This document shows positions 27,939 to 36,595 of a stretch of 64,000 nucleotides of DNA, piece by piece. Numbering within the stretch: the stretch's first letter is position 1; every line of letters begins with the position of its first letter. The stretch spans positions 1 to 64,000 of the forward strand of contig CAJUHH010000001.1 of the NCBI GenBank assembly GCA_910585965.1. The letters run 5' to 3'. The position numbers were made by a program, and so were the translations under genes. The stretch comes from an uncultured Lachnospiraceae bacterium. GTDB taxonomy: Bacteria > Bacillota > Clostridia > Lachnospirales > Lachnospiraceae. The notes beneath the pieces are model-generated. The model was not told the origin of the DNA and did no database searches. It was given only the letters and a program-made list of their open reading frames with translations.

Positions 27939-28838
27939 CTACAACTTCTTCAAAAAATGCCCGTCCACATTCACGCCCTCGTTCACGACGATAAATGCCT
28001 TCGGATCATACTTCCTGATAATATGCTTCAATCTGCCGACCTCATATTTGGACACTACCATATAAAGCACTTCCGTATTCTCGTCGGTATATGCGCCAAG
28101 CCCCTTCCATGTAGTGATCCCGCGTTCCAGCTTCTGGAAAATTTCCTGCTCCATCTCCGTGCAGGCATGCTTCGTAATAATATTTACCTCCACATTGATA
28201 TTCTGGGAATGCACCTTGTCCACCGCAAAAGCGCTGACCGATGCATAAATCAGGGAATAAATCACCGTCTGCACATCGAACAGGAAAAGGCATACCGAAT
28301 ACAAGGCAATATTCACGATCAGATTGACTTTCCCTACGCTGAAATCCTTCTTCCAGCGGATCAGCAATATGCCCAGCACGTCTGTGCCGCCGTCGGAGCT
28401 TCCCATCTTCAAGGAAATACCGATCCCGGACCCGCATAAAATACCGCCGATCAGGCACGATGCCAGTAAGTCTTCCATCACCGGCGTCTTTGGAACCGTT
28501 ATGATAAACAGGAAGAACGACATTGCCGTCACGCATACCAATGTTTTTGTGAAAAAAATCTTTCCCAGTTTTTTCATTGCTATAATAAACAGCGGAATAT
28601 TGAAAATATAGTAAATCAAGCCCGCAATATCAAAGCTTTCCAGCGGAAGCCCCGCATATCGGATCAGCAAAGTACGGATGACCTGGCAGATCCCCATCAT
28701 CCCGCCGGTGTACAGTCCGTGCGGAACCACAAACAAATTCATCCCTACAGCATAAAGAGCCGTCCCGGCCACCGCGCCGACCAGCCTCCTCGTTTCATAA
28801 ATCACAAGCCCCCGTTCCAGCTTCGGAATCTTATTCAT
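27939..28838 (-). CDS. YitT family membrane protein with DUF2179 domain
   Basis: A 299-residue protein with five or six membrane segments (YitT_membrane) followed by a cytoplasmic C-terminal DUF2179 domain (VNIITKHACTEMEQEIFQKLERGITTWKGLGAYT). The start at 28838 has GGGAGG seven bases upstream; the longer open frame to 29087 has no site. Function of the family is unproven. It stands alone on the minus strand beside the PtuA-like gene. Confidence 0.88.
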   Translation of the reverse strand: MNKIPKLERGLVIYETRRLVGAVAGTALYAVGMNLFVVPHGLYTGGMMGICQVIRTLLIRYAGLPLESFDIAGLIYYIFNIPLFIIAMKKLGKIFFTKTLVCVTAMSFFLFIITVPKTPVMEDLLASCLIGGILCGSGIGISLKMGSSDGGTDVLGILLIRWKKDFSVGKVNLIVNIALYSVCLFLFDVQTVIYSLIYASVSAFAVDKVHSQNINVEVNIITKHACTEMEQEIFQKLERGITTWKGLGAYTDENTEVLYMVVSKYEVGRLKHIIRKYDPKAFIVVNEGVNVDGHFLKKL

Positions 28839-29001
28839 CCAATTTCCTCCCTCACAATACGTCTTGGACAACGCTCTCGTTTCTATACATTTGCAAGTGT
28901 ACTTATATTTGCGAATATATTTTATCCATTTGCACAAACTATATGAATCATTCGCAATAAAACCATAACCAATATTATACCAAAAAAGGAGGTAATGCAA
29001 C

Positions 29002-29304
29002 ATGAAAAATAACGATAAAGACATGCTAAACGATGCTTTGGCCAGGAATACTCTCGATGATATTCCCACGCCAAAAAGCGATGCCAAAGAAATCGTCGGC
29101 CTCGTAAAAAGCAGCGGCCGCGTAACCGGCTATCAGCTGTCTGACGGCTCCACCGTTTCCAAGCAGGAAGGGGTTGATCTGGCAAAAGAAGGGGAAATCA
29201 AAGGAGTCGGCATCGCCCACCGTAAAGATACGGAATATTTAAAATCGCTGCCCGACGGCACAGAAAACAACAATTTGAATAACCTTCCTTCCATATCCGG
29301 CTGA
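29002..29304 (+). CDS. DUF3892 domain protein
   Basis: A 100-residue acidic protein. After a 25-residue leader, residues about 28-85 (EIVGLVKSSGRVTGYQLSDGSTVSKQEGVDLAKEGEIKGVGIAHRKDTEYLKSLPDG) match the small DUF3892 fold, in which a short beta-rich domain reads like a KOW/Sm-type barrel. An AAAAGGAGG site precedes the start. No function is known. The stop codon lies inside a hairpin (29299-29319). Confidence 0.8.
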   Translation: MKNNDKDMLNDALARNTLDDIPTPKSDAKEIVGLVKSSGRVTGYQLSDGSTVSKQEGVDLAKEGEIKGVGIAHRKDTEYLKSLPDGTENNNLNNLPSISG

Positions 29305-29319
29305 CATTTCATGTCAGCC
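29299..29319 (+). other. Hairpin overlapping the DUF3892 stop codon
   Basis: Perfect 8-bp arms GGCTGACA / TGTCAGCC with a 5-base loop; the TGA of the gene is in the left arm. There is no following T-run, and TGTCAGCC recurs at 29331-29338. It may mark the 3' end of the message. Confidence 0.5.
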
Positions 29320-29429
29320 CTAATATCTTCTGTCAGCCATGGCATACCGCGTTGGCCGCTTCCTTTCCCATAAATTCCCTTTCCTGCATATATTAATAAA
29401 AAATATTGCCATTGAAAAGGATTGCGACT

Positions 29430-29921
29430 ATGTACCAATTTACCCCACGATTGACCTTCGTTCGGATCTTAGACAAAAACAGTCCGGCCGCTATGGCATG
29501 GGTTACAGGAAAAGGCGCATACTCCGAACTGAGCGGCCTTGTCAAGTTTTACCGTACCCCTTATGAAGGCGTCCTTGTAGAAGCGGAAATATTCGGGCTT
29601 CCCAATATTTCCACGCAGGATTCTTCCGATTTTTATGCCATGCACATCCACCAAAACGGCGACTGCTCCGGTTCTTTTGAAAAAACCGGCGGCCATTTTA
29701 ACCCTTCCAACGCTTTCCACCCGGAACATGCCGGCGACATGATTCCCTTGCTCGGAAACCAGGGTTATGCCTGGACGGCCTTTTACGACAAGCGTTTCAC
29801 CATCGAAGATATCATAGGAAAATCCGTCATCATCCATTCCCAGAGGGACGATTTTACCACCCAGCCAGCCGGAGATTCCGGAGAAAAAATCGGGTGCGGC
29901 GTTATACGCAGGGAGGAGTAA
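29430..29921 (+). CDS. sodC: Cu/Zn superoxide dismutase-like protein, no signal peptide
   Basis: A 163-residue protein of the Cu/Zn SOD family. The copper and zinc ligands are visible in order: HIHQNGDC (two His and the disulfide Cys), GGHFNP, FHPEHAGDM (His, His and Asp for zinc), and VIIHSQRDD. The C-terminal GDSGEKIGCGVI holds the second Cys, but the usual guiding Arg is replaced by Lys. No export signal is seen at either the chosen ATG (29430, AAAAGG upstream) or the longer start at 29406, which is unusual because bacterial SodC is normally secreted. A strong terminator follows. Confidence 0.85.
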   Translation: MYQFTPRLTFVRILDKNSPAAMAWVTGKGAYSELSGLVKFYRTPYEGVLVEAEIFGLPNISTQDSSDFYAMHIHQNGDCSGSFEKTGGHFNPSNAFHPEHAGDMIPLLGNQGYAWTAFYDKRFTIEDIIGKSVIIHSQRDDFTTQPAGDSGEKIGCGVIRREE

Positions 29922-29942
29922 ACTCCCTAATTTTGTTTTTAC

Positions 29943-29990
29943 AGAAATAACAGCAGCGGTGTTTGCCTCTGCTGTTATTTCTATTTTTTT
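29943..29990 (+). terminator. Intrinsic terminator after the SOD-like gene
   Basis: AGAAATAACAGCAG pairs with CTGCTGTTATTTCT, then ATTTTTTT. A strong rho-independent terminator for the plus strand; it also lies between two convergent genes. Confidence 0.9.
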
Positions 29991-30018
29991 GATAATATTC
30001 TTTTCTTCCATCCATATC

Positions 30019-31506
30019 TTATTCCATTCCATCTATGTGGAAATGCACTGGTTCCGTCTGTTCATCCAGCGCTTTTATTTCATATTCCGGCAGTTCATCC
30101 AGAAGTTCATCCAGGCAGTCCCCTGTCGCGCAGATCACATCGTGGGCCAACATTACTACGCTTTGCCTTCCCAAGGTGGATTCTTTCGCATTGAGAATCA
30201 GCTGCTTCGGATCCGGGTCATGGACTGCATCTTCCAGGCTGGCGTTCCAGTCGTAATAAATGAACCCCATTTCCGTCATTTTTTCCGCAATGTCCTTGCA
30301 CACATGCTTATTATAAGCATTCACGCTCCCTCCAGGAAAACGGAACAACTTTGCCTCCACTCCCGTTGCTTCCCTGATCACCTCATACGCTTTTTCAAAA
30401 TCCTGGATATAACTGTCCACACTTGCATATATTTTTTCATAATCATGGCTGTAACAGTGGATTCCTATCGTATGGCCCTCTTCTACAATCCTTCTGGCCA
30501 TGTCGGGATCCCTTTCCACATTTTCTCCCACCAGAAAAAAAGTAGCCTTTATATTTCTCTCCTTTAACACCGTCAGCACCTTGTCCGTACGCTCCCTATA
30601 AGGCCCGTCGTCAAAGGTAAGATACATGGTTTTGGGGTGAAAATAAAGATCAATGCCCCGGGCGATGCCGTCCGCGACCTGCTGCTGGTATTCAACTGTC
30701 ACCAGCTTCTCCCGCTCTCCCTGATTGGATAAAAAACCAGTCTCGATCAGGCAGGACGGCATGGAAGTTTCCCTTGTGACATAGAATTCGGAATCCTCCC
30801 TCAGCTCCCTGGCAGCTGCCCCCGTACTTTTTAACGTTTCCTGATGAACCAGTCGGGCCAGCCTTTCATTATCCGCCCCAGCTGCACCGCCATCGGCTGA
30901 ACTGCTATTGGCTGCATTGCCATCGGCTGAACTGCCGTCGGCTGCATTGCCGTCATACCAAACCTCAATCCCTTCCGCGCTTTCATCTTCATAAGCATTC
31001 TGGTGAATGCTCACATATAGATCCGCCCCCCAGGCATTGGCATTCTGCACACGTTCCTCCTTCGCTATATAAGTATCGTCCTCCCTCGCCAGAACTGCCT
31101 GATATCCCATTCCGTCCAGTTTATCCTTTACCATTCCGGCAATCGCCAGATTAATATCCTTCTCCTGTATGCCGTCTTTTTCACATCCTTCATCTTCCCC
31201 GCCATGTCCGGGATCGATTACCACGACCGGCACGCCTGGTTCCTTTTCTATATCTTTTGCAAAAAGTATCCCCTCAGGGACAGCCAGGTTCCCGGATATC
31301 GTTTCTGCCGCGTTTTTTAACTCTGCTTTCCAGTTTTCCTCTGCCCCCGCCTCCGGGTTTTCGGGAGCCGCCAGAACGTGTACTGCCAGAGCCATCGATG
31401 CTCCCGCTGCCGCCGCTGCCATAAACAACACACAGGCAATCCTTACCCTCCTCTTTCTGCGCGTCTCCTGCCTCTTCATTTGTTCATACGATACTCTTTT
31501 GTACAT
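30019..31506 (-). CDS. Amidase_3 / polysaccharide deacetylase fusion, secreted
   Basis: A 495-residue envelope enzyme. N-terminal membrane anchor or signal (RVRIACVLFMAAAAAGASMALAVHV). Residues about 100-310 are an N-acetylmuramoyl-L-alanine amidase (VVIDPGHGGEDEGC, DLYVSIHQNAYEDESAEG, LIETGFLSN: zinc His/Glu set). Residues about 315-480 are a NodB-type deacetylase (MYLTFDDGPYRERTDKVL, IGIHCYSHDYEK, LFRFPGGSVNAYN, VVMLAHD). Both active sites look complete. The start at 31506 has GGGAGGAG nine bases upstream; a longer frame to 31596 is unlikely. Together the domains would cut stem peptides from peptidoglycan and deacetylate sugar N-acetyl groups. Last gene of the two-component cluster, after a 119-base gap. 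Confidence 0.9.
   Translation of the reverse strand: MYKRVSYEQMKRQETRRKRRVRIACVLFMAAAAAGASMALAVHVLAAPENPEAGAEENWKAELKNAAETISGNLAVPEGILFAKDIEKEPGVPVVVIDPGHGGEDEGCEKDGIQEKDINLAIAGMVKDKLDGMGYQAVLAREDDTYIAKEERVQNANAWGADLYVSIHQNAYEDESAEGIEVWYDGNAADGSSADGNAANSSSADGGAAGADNERLARLVHQETLKSTGAAARELREDSEFYVTRETSMPSCLIETGFLSNQGEREKLVTVEYQQQVADGIARGIDLYFHPKTMYLTFDDGPYRERTDKVLTVLKERNIKATFFLVGENVERDPDMARRIVEEGHTIGIHCYSHDYEKIYASVDSYIQDFEKAYEVIREATGVEAKLFRFPGGSVNAYNKHVCKDIAEKMTEMGFIYYDWNASLEDAVHDPDPKQLILNAKESTLGRQSVVMLAHDVICATGDCLDELLDELPEYEIKALDEQTEPVHFHIDGME
30892..30951 (-). repeat. 30-bp tandem repeat inside the amidase domain
   Basis: Two 30-bp units coding GNAADGSSAD and GNAANSSSAD, followed by a partial third (GGAAGAD). 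It forms a flexible loop inserted between VWYDG and the amidase helix NERLARLVH. Slippage expansion is the likely origin. Confidence 0.8.
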
Positions 31507-31625
31507 ATTCTGACGCTCCTCCCGCCCGGAAAAACACCCTTGCATCATCCGCTTATCACTGTTGACAATAAGTAGATTACACAAGGGCTGCATCAAAATA
31601 TCATCATAGTTGTATCATACTTGCA

Positions 31626-32498
31626 TCATTTTGAAATTTTTAAAAATAATTCATTGATTCCCTCATAAAACCCGATAGTTACTATCGTGCTGCCCCCTCC
31701 AGCGCCGGAAAAAGTATATTTTTTAAAATAGGGCGTCGTCTCCAGCAGCGGATTTGCTGATTCATAAGGCTGCGGCGCGCTGATTCCCATATAGTCGCTC
31801 CATTTTTCCATCATCCCGTCCGGGTCGATCTCTTCCCACGTAAGGGGAGTCCTCACATAAAACTCATAAATTTTTCCGCTGTCCGCATCGATATATGCAT
31901 CGATCAGCCGGTTATCCTTATTCGCATTTTTTTGGCTGTTGGACAGGCTCAGCTTCCAGACTGCCACATTATTTCTCGGCTCCAGCACATCAATCGCCGA
32001 GTAGAGAACTGCGTCATAAGATCCCTTTTCTACTTCTTTCACGCTTTCCGGCAGAATCCCGAGATCTGCCAGTATTCCCAGGCTCTCGTTGCACGTCCCG
32101 TATATTTCCTCATCCGTAATTTCCTCCCCGGAAGGCCCCCTGTGATTGACCACAAACGCATACGTTCCTTCCAGCCCTTGGTATTCCGCCTCCGATGCCT
32201 CCCGCGTCCACTCGTTCTGCTCGCTCCCCGGCAGCGTCTGGCTGTTTAAGCATTGGGAGAGGATATACAGCTTCTCGTTGCCATCGAGCGAATACCGGTA
32301 TCCCTCTCCTCCCGTCTCTATTTCTTTGAAATGCGTCTCGTTCAATATTTCTTTATCCTTGTAACCCGCCAGCGCCTCCGGCCCCCAGACGGAAGCGGCA
32401 ATCACCAGCACGGTAAATACAAGGAAAAAAACAGCAACTCTATCCTTTGGTATTCCCCTGCCGATCCAGCTGAATAGTTTATCCTTCATTCGCTTCAT
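31626..32498 (-). CDS. Unknown membrane-anchored protein in two-component cluster
   Basis: A 290-residue protein I do not recognise. One hydrophobic segment near the N-terminus (VAVFFLVFTVLVIAASVWG) after a basic stretch suggests a single-pass anchor with the rest outside. The outer part is acidic and contains WKLSLSNSQKNANKDNRLIDAYIDADSGKIYEFYVRT, reminiscent of PepSY-like or sensor-associated domains in which a residue pattern DADSGKIYEF recurs. The start at 32498 (GGAGGGG upstream) overlaps the end of the histidine kinase gene by 20 bases, so it is probably an accessory of that kinase. Confidence 0.7.
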   Translation of the reverse strand: MKRMKDKLFSWIGRGIPKDRVAVFFLVFTVLVIAASVWGPEALAGYKDKEILNETHFKEIETGGEGYRYSLDGNEKLYILSQCLNSQTLPGSEQNEWTREASEAEYQGLEGTYAFVVNHRGPSGEEITDEEIYGTCNESLGILADLGILPESVKEVEKGSYDAVLYSAIDVLEPRNNVAVWKLSLSNSQKNANKDNRLIDAYIDADSGKIYEFYVRTPLTWEEIDPDGMMEKWSDYMGISAPQPYESANPLLETTPYFKKYTFSGAGGGSTIVTIGFYEGINELFLKISK

Positions 32499-33906
32499 AT
32501 GCCCCTCCTCTCTCCGGATACGGCAGTACAAAGCCGACGCATGTGCCTTTTCCCGGCTCGCTTTTTATCTCCAGCGCACTGTTGTGAAGCTGCAATATTT
32601 CCGCACAAAGGGCAAGCCCCAGTCCTGCCCCGTTTTTGCTTCTCGCCCGGGATTTATCCACCATATAGAATGCTTTTACCACATTCCTCTGCTCCTCCTC
32701 GGGAATTCCCACTCCATAATCCCTGATGGAAAACCGGTATCCCCCCTCTTCCCGACATCCGCCAATCACTACCAGCCCCTTCGGTTCCGAAGCTTTACAA
32801 GCATTATCAATCAGATTGATTAAAACGGTTTTGATCAGATCCGCCTCTGCCCACACCGTTCCATTTTCATACTGGTATTCTAACTGCTGCCCGCCGCCCG
32901 CAAACATATCCTTCAGATACAAGAATATGGACTCTGCGGAAATTTTCTGGAATTCCGCCTCCTCCCTTTTCGTAACAATAATATCCAACAGCCGGAATGC
33001 CATCTTTTCCAGCCTCTTTCCTTCCGTATAAATATAGTTGGCAGACATAAAACTTTTTTCTTCGTCCAGCTTATGGGAACGCAGCATGTCCGCATAACCT
33101 ATAATCGCCGTCAGCGGAGTCTTCAGTTCATGTGCGAAAGCCGCCACAAAATTTTCCCGGTCCTGGATCTCCTCCTCCAGCCTGGCCATATTCTCCTCCA
33201 AAGCATTCGCCATATCATTAAAATCCTTCGTCAGCTGCCCAAGCTCATCGTTGCTTATCTGCCTCGCCCTATAATCATAATCCCCTGCCGCCATTCTTTT
33301 CGTTCCTCTTGTCAGCAGGCGGATCGGCTTTGTCAGCCAGGATGCGATCAGATGCATGATCACCGTTCCCGCCACCAGCATCAGCACCGTCACGCGGCGG
33401 TAGACGGAAAACCCCAGTTCCCGTTCCCTGAACACATCCGAAATATCCCGCATCGTTTCCAGATACAGAAGCCTGTCCAACGTATTCAATACCATGCCGG
33501 TATGCACATAATGTCCCCCCGCTGTTCGGATGATCCGGTAAGTCTTCGTCTTTTCATCCGTCTCTTCCAGAAGAACGCCATCCGCATCAAAACCATCGCT
33601 CGCATACAGAACATTTTTCTCTTCGTCGGATATCCTGAGGAGGCGGCTCGTGCTGTTTCCCCCCTTTTCCAAGTTGGAGGCGATCTCTTCTATGGTGTGA
33701 TCCTGCAAAACATCATATTTTACAGGCACATTGAGGGCCGCCGTTTCAAAAGCAAAGCTCAGGATGCTGCTATCGTCCAAGGCTTGGCCCACTTCCCTTG
33801 CCAGAGAGGTTTCAAATACATAATTCACAAAATAAAATCCGCTGAATCCCAGTGCAATCGCTAAAACAATAATGGTCCACAACAGCAGTTTGAATGAAAA
33901 CTTCAT
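32479..33906 (-). CDS. Sensor histidine kinase with HAMP domain
   Basis: A 475-residue membrane kinase. Two membrane segments (about residues 8-28 and 160-180) bracket an extracellular domain of about 130 residues. Then HAMP (LTKPIRLLTRGTKRMAAGDYDYRARQISNDELGQLTKDFNDMANAL), the dimerisation/phospho-acceptor helix with FAHELKTPLTAIIGY, and the ATP-binding domain (NLIDNACKAS, DYGVGIPEEE, GAGLGLAL). The start at 33906 lies two bases after the response regulator stop. It is the partner of the regulator at 33909. Confidence 0.95.
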   Translation of the reverse strand: MKFSFKLLLWTIIVLAIALGFSGFYFVNYVFETSLAREVGQALDDSSILSFAFETAALNVPVKYDVLQDHTIEEIASNLEKGGNSTSRLLRISDEEKNVLYASDGFDADGVLLEETDEKTKTYRIIRTAGGHYVHTGMVLNTLDRLLYLETMRDISDVFRERELGFSVYRRVTVLMLVAGTVIMHLIASWLTKPIRLLTRGTKRMAAGDYDYRARQISNDELGQLTKDFNDMANALEENMARLEEEIQDRENFVAAFAHELKTPLTAIIGYADMLRSHKLDEEKSFMSANYIYTEGKRLEKMAFRLLDIIVTKREEAEFQKISAESIFLYLKDMFAGGGQQLEYQYENGTVWAEADLIKTVLINLIDNACKASEPKGLVVIGGCREEGGYRFSIRDYGVGIPEEEQRNVVKAFYMVDKSRARSKNGAGLGLALCAEILQLHNSALEIKSEPGKGTCVGFVLPYPERGGAYEANEG

Positions 33907-33908
33907 TA

Positions 33909-34562
33909 CTACACCTCTAAACGGTATCCCACTTTATACACCGCTACCAGATTATGTTCCCACCCCAGCTTCTTTCTGAGGCGCTGTACATGAAGATCCA
34001 GAGTCCGGCTGTCCGCAAAATACTCGCCCTCCCAGACCTTCTCATACAAATTTTCCCTGAACAAAGCCACATTTTTATTTTGTATAAATAAAAGCAACAG
34101 CCCGAATTCCTTATTCGTCAAAACCACCGGTTTCCCGCCTTTCGTCACCCTGCGGGCTTCCACATCCACAACCACGTCCCCCGCCGTCAGAATCTGCTCC
34201 GTTTTATGATATCGGCGCAGCACGGCTTCCACCCGGGCAACCAGTTCCACCACATCGAAGGGCTTCACCAAATAATCATCGGCCCCCAGCTTCAGCCCCT
34301 TTACCCTGTCCTTCACCTCATGTTTCGCGGTAATAAAAATAACAGGGATTTTCAATGGCCGGATATATTCCATGATATCATAGCCGTCCGCCCCGGGAAG
34401 CATGATATCCAGAAGAACCAGGTCAAAATCCTCCTCTTCGATCAGGCTGATCGCTTTCAGTCCGTCCTGCACGGAAACGCAATGATATCCTGCCGAAGAA
34501 AGGTTCAAATCAATTAAGTCGCAAATCGGTTTTTCATCGTCTACAATAAGTATTTTTATCAT
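33909..34562 (-). CDS. OmpR-family response regulator
   Basis: A 217-residue regulator: receiver domain with the phospho-acceptor Asp52 (LVLLDIMLPGADG) and conserved Lys in FITAKHE, and a C-terminal winged helix (VLTNKEFGLLLLFIQNK, DSRTLDLHVQRLRKKLG, VYKVGYRLEV). The start overlaps the stop of the VCBS protein gene by four bases (ATGA). Target genes probably include the cluster itself. Confidence 0.95.
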   Translation of the reverse strand: MIKILIVDDEKPICDLIDLNLSSAGYHCVSVQDGLKAISLIEEEDFDLVLLDIMLPGADGYDIMEYIRPLKIPVIFITAKHEVKDRVKGLKLGADDYLVKPFDVVELVARVEAVLRRYHKTEQILTAGDVVVDVEARRVTKGGKPVVLTNKEFGLLLLFIQNKNVALFRENLYEKVWEGEYFADSRTLDLHVQRLRKKLGWEHNLVAVYKVGYRLEV

Positions 34563-35767
34563 TTTTCTGATTTCCACCCCCAGTATGCCCTCGCTTTTTC
34601 CACGACCTCTTCCATCGTATCCTCGTCGCCGCAATGATAGCTGCCCTTGATCTCCGTATCGGCCGAAAAACCGCCGGTTCTTTGGTAGTAAACGGCGTAA
34701 TCGCTTTTCACGATCAATTCATGCCCGCTCCCTTCATAGCTGTACCTTGCCAGCACCACGATATCCTTCATCCCGTCCCCGTCAATATCCCTGCAGCTGA
34801 TCCCCTTCAGCGCATAAAGATTATCGTACTCCCCCATAGGCTGAAGGCTCGATACAATATACCCCTGTTCGTTTACGAGGTAAATCATAAAAACGCCGTA
34901 TTCCGCTATGCTGTAGACTCCCGGCACCACCTGGAGCCTTCCCAGCTTTTCAAAGTTCCTGAAATAGCATTGTTCCGAAATAATCTCCAATCCCGCCCTT
35001 TGCAGCTCGTCCAGCGTCGCCGCCGTATACAAAAATTCCGTGGAATTGCCGTCCCTTACAAAAGAAGCGATCAAATCGATGCTTTTATTCATGCTGAAGC
35101 GGTTGATCTTATCCGAAATCCGATAATCCCTATAGAACTTCGTCCCCTCCTCGTTCTGGAAAAGAACATCCCCCACCTTATACGTTTTTCCGGCATAACT
35201 CCCTTCCTTGCTGGCGCAGGACGTGATCAGCACAATATCCATCCGTCCGTCCCCGTTCACATCCTGGAAGGAAACCGCAGAAATCCCCTTGTTGGGCTGC
35301 TCCATCCGCCCCCTGTTCTGCCCGTTTGTTTCCAGCTGGTCCGTTCGATAAAGAATCTCTCCGTCCGCCGCTACAAAAAACAAAAGCAGGCGGTCATAAT
35401 CCTCATCCATGGCGGGAACAAAAAAAGCATCCCCATAACCCGCCATCTCGATAGGGAATATTTGGTCTTCCATCACGCAAAAACCGCAATCCGCAATATC
35501 GCTCTGGTATTCCACCTTCCCGAAGCGCCGATGATACTCGCTGTATTTCTCCGCTTCTTCTGTATCGGAAGGCACTCCCTGCACCGATTCTTTTCCTGCC
35601 TCCGATGCGCCCCCGGCTCCCCCTCCGGCTTTGGCGGCTCCATAAGCAATGCCCGCATCGGGCAAAAATACGAAAGCTGCCCATACCGCCGCAACGGTGT
35701 ATTTCAACCAATATATACCCTTTATCCGCTTCCACAAACTGTCTTTCCTGCTATGATTATGATTCAT
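34559..35767 (-). CDS. Secreted VCBS/FG-GAP-like repeat protein, unknown role
   Basis: A 402-residue protein with an N-terminal membrane segment (YWLKYTVAAVWAAFVFLPDAG) followed by a Gly/Ala-rich linker, then an outer domain with two calcium-binding-like loops, DVNGDGRMDIVLI and DIDGDGMKDIVVL, spaced about 180 residues apart as in FG-GAP/VCBS propellers. Several upstream ATGs exist; I favour 35767, where AGGA precedes at good spacing. It is the first gene of the cluster and overlaps the response regulator. It may be an extracellular input or partner of the sensor kinase (inference). Confidence 0.75.
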   Translation of the reverse strand: MNHNHSRKDSLWKRIKGIYWLKYTVAAVWAAFVFLPDAGIAYGAAKAGGGAGGASEAGKESVQGVPSDTEEAEKYSEYHRRFGKVEYQSDIADCGFCVMEDQIFPIEMAGYGDAFFVPAMDEDYDRLLLFFVAADGEILYRTDQLETNGQNRGRMEQPNKGISAVSFQDVNGDGRMDIVLITSCASKEGSYAGKTYKVGDVLFQNEEGTKFYRDYRISDKINRFSMNKSIDLIASFVRDGNSTEFLYTAATLDELQRAGLEIISEQCYFRNFEKLGRLQVVPGVYSIAEYGVFMIYLVNEQGYIVSSLQPMGEYDNLYALKGISCRDIDGDGMKDIVVLARYSYEGSGHELIVKSDYAVYYQRTGGFSADTEIKGSYHCGDEDTMEEVVEKARAYWGWKSEK

Positions 35768-36024
35768 ATCATTCCTATCTTTATATTTCATTCCCAGCAC
35801 CGTCACCATCTGCTTGTGCCTGTGTATGCCTCTTGCCTTAAGAGTATCTTTTCGTTTCATTATACGTAACAATTTTTCAAATAGCAACACATCATTTCTG
35901 AAAGTTCAAGATTAAAGTCATCCATCCGGCGCAGGCCATAAAATCTTCAAAGAATAAACTTTCATCTTTTTACACAAACTAATTTTTATACTTATGATAG
36001 TAAGAAAAAGAAAGAAAGGAAGAA

Positions 36025-36204
36025 ATGACTATGAAGAGCAATGCAAGCAACAATATAAAAAAAGAAAGCAATTCAGTCAAACTGCCGGAAGAGATCCATA
36101 CGACTCCGGGCGGCCAGCAGCCAGCAGATTTGAAAAATAATGCCAAAGATATTATTCCCGACGAGGTTCCCCGCAAAGACGGACCAGGCGGTGAAGGCAA
36201 ATAG
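36025..36204 (+). CDS. Small hydrophilic protein, 59 residues
   Basis: Reads MTMKSNASNN, a Lys/Asn-rich N-terminus, and ends in DEVPRKDGPGGEGK. No membrane segment or known motif; it looks disordered. GAAAGGAAG lies before the ATG at 36025 (a second ATG at 36031 is possible). A clear terminator 22 bases after the stop supports a real monocistronic gene. Function unknown. The 35768-36024 gap before it is AT-rich and I see no certain promoter in it. Confidence 0.6.
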   Translation: MTMKSNASNNIKKESNSVKLPEEIHTTPGGQQPADLKNNAKDIIPDEVPRKDGPGGEGK

Positions 36205-36225
36205 CAGGATATCCAAAAAAATCTA

Positions 36226-36256
36226 AAACCACCGGTTTATGATATACCGGTGGTTT
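36226..36256 (+). terminator. Terminator after the 59-residue gene
   Basis: AAACCACCGGT pairs with ACCGGTGGTTT around a short loop. The T-run is only TTTG-TTC on the plus strand, but on the minus strand the left arm ends in a longer run (TTTTAGATTTTTTT), so it may serve the convergent frameshifted gene as well. Confidence 0.75.
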
Positions 36257-36258
36257 GT

Positions 36259-36595
36259 TCATACCAATCCCAACGTCTTAAAAACTGCCCATACATAGGG
36301 AGCCCCGAAGCACCCGAGGCTCTTCGGCCCGGTCACTTTATGCTCCCCGTCCTGTTGTATTTTCTGGTATGCCTGTTCAAAAGTAGCCCGGGTAATCGAC
36401 TTCTTCTTCCTGTCCGAAAAAAACTCTCCTCCTTTTACCGTATAAGTAAAAGGCAGGCCCTTTGCCGTATAAAACGTCTCGCCCTGGCGAACCGTAATAG
36501 CATCCCACAGTTCGTCCTTTGTGACGGCTCCCTGCCAGTCTGTTTCCGTTTTTCTCCTCTTCTGTGTCCCCCCTTAGCCAACGATATTTTTCCAT
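36259..36595 (-). pseudogene. Frameshifted small conserved protein
   Basis: A GGGAGGAG site and ATG at 36595 open MEKYRWLRGDTEEEK; at an A5 run (36549-36553 on the plus strand, TTTTT) the frame is lost. Removing one A gives an unbroken 111-residue protein continuing TETDWQGAVTKDELW, then TAKGLPFTYTVKGGEFF, RKKKSITRATFEQAY, and ending GPKSLGCFGAPYVWAVFKTLGLV. The downstream part is clearly protein-like and resembles small hypothetical proteins common in Lachnospiraceae (recollection, not a search). Either a recent inactivation or a sequencing error at the homopolymer. Confidence 0.75.

Noticed and set aside
30886..30960. CRISPR-like short repeats
   Set aside because: The repeats are contiguous and in a coding frame, without spacers; they are an amino-acid repeat.
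35605..35735. Frames opposite the Gly/Ala linker of the VCBS protein
   Set aside because: Low-complexity shadow of the linker.
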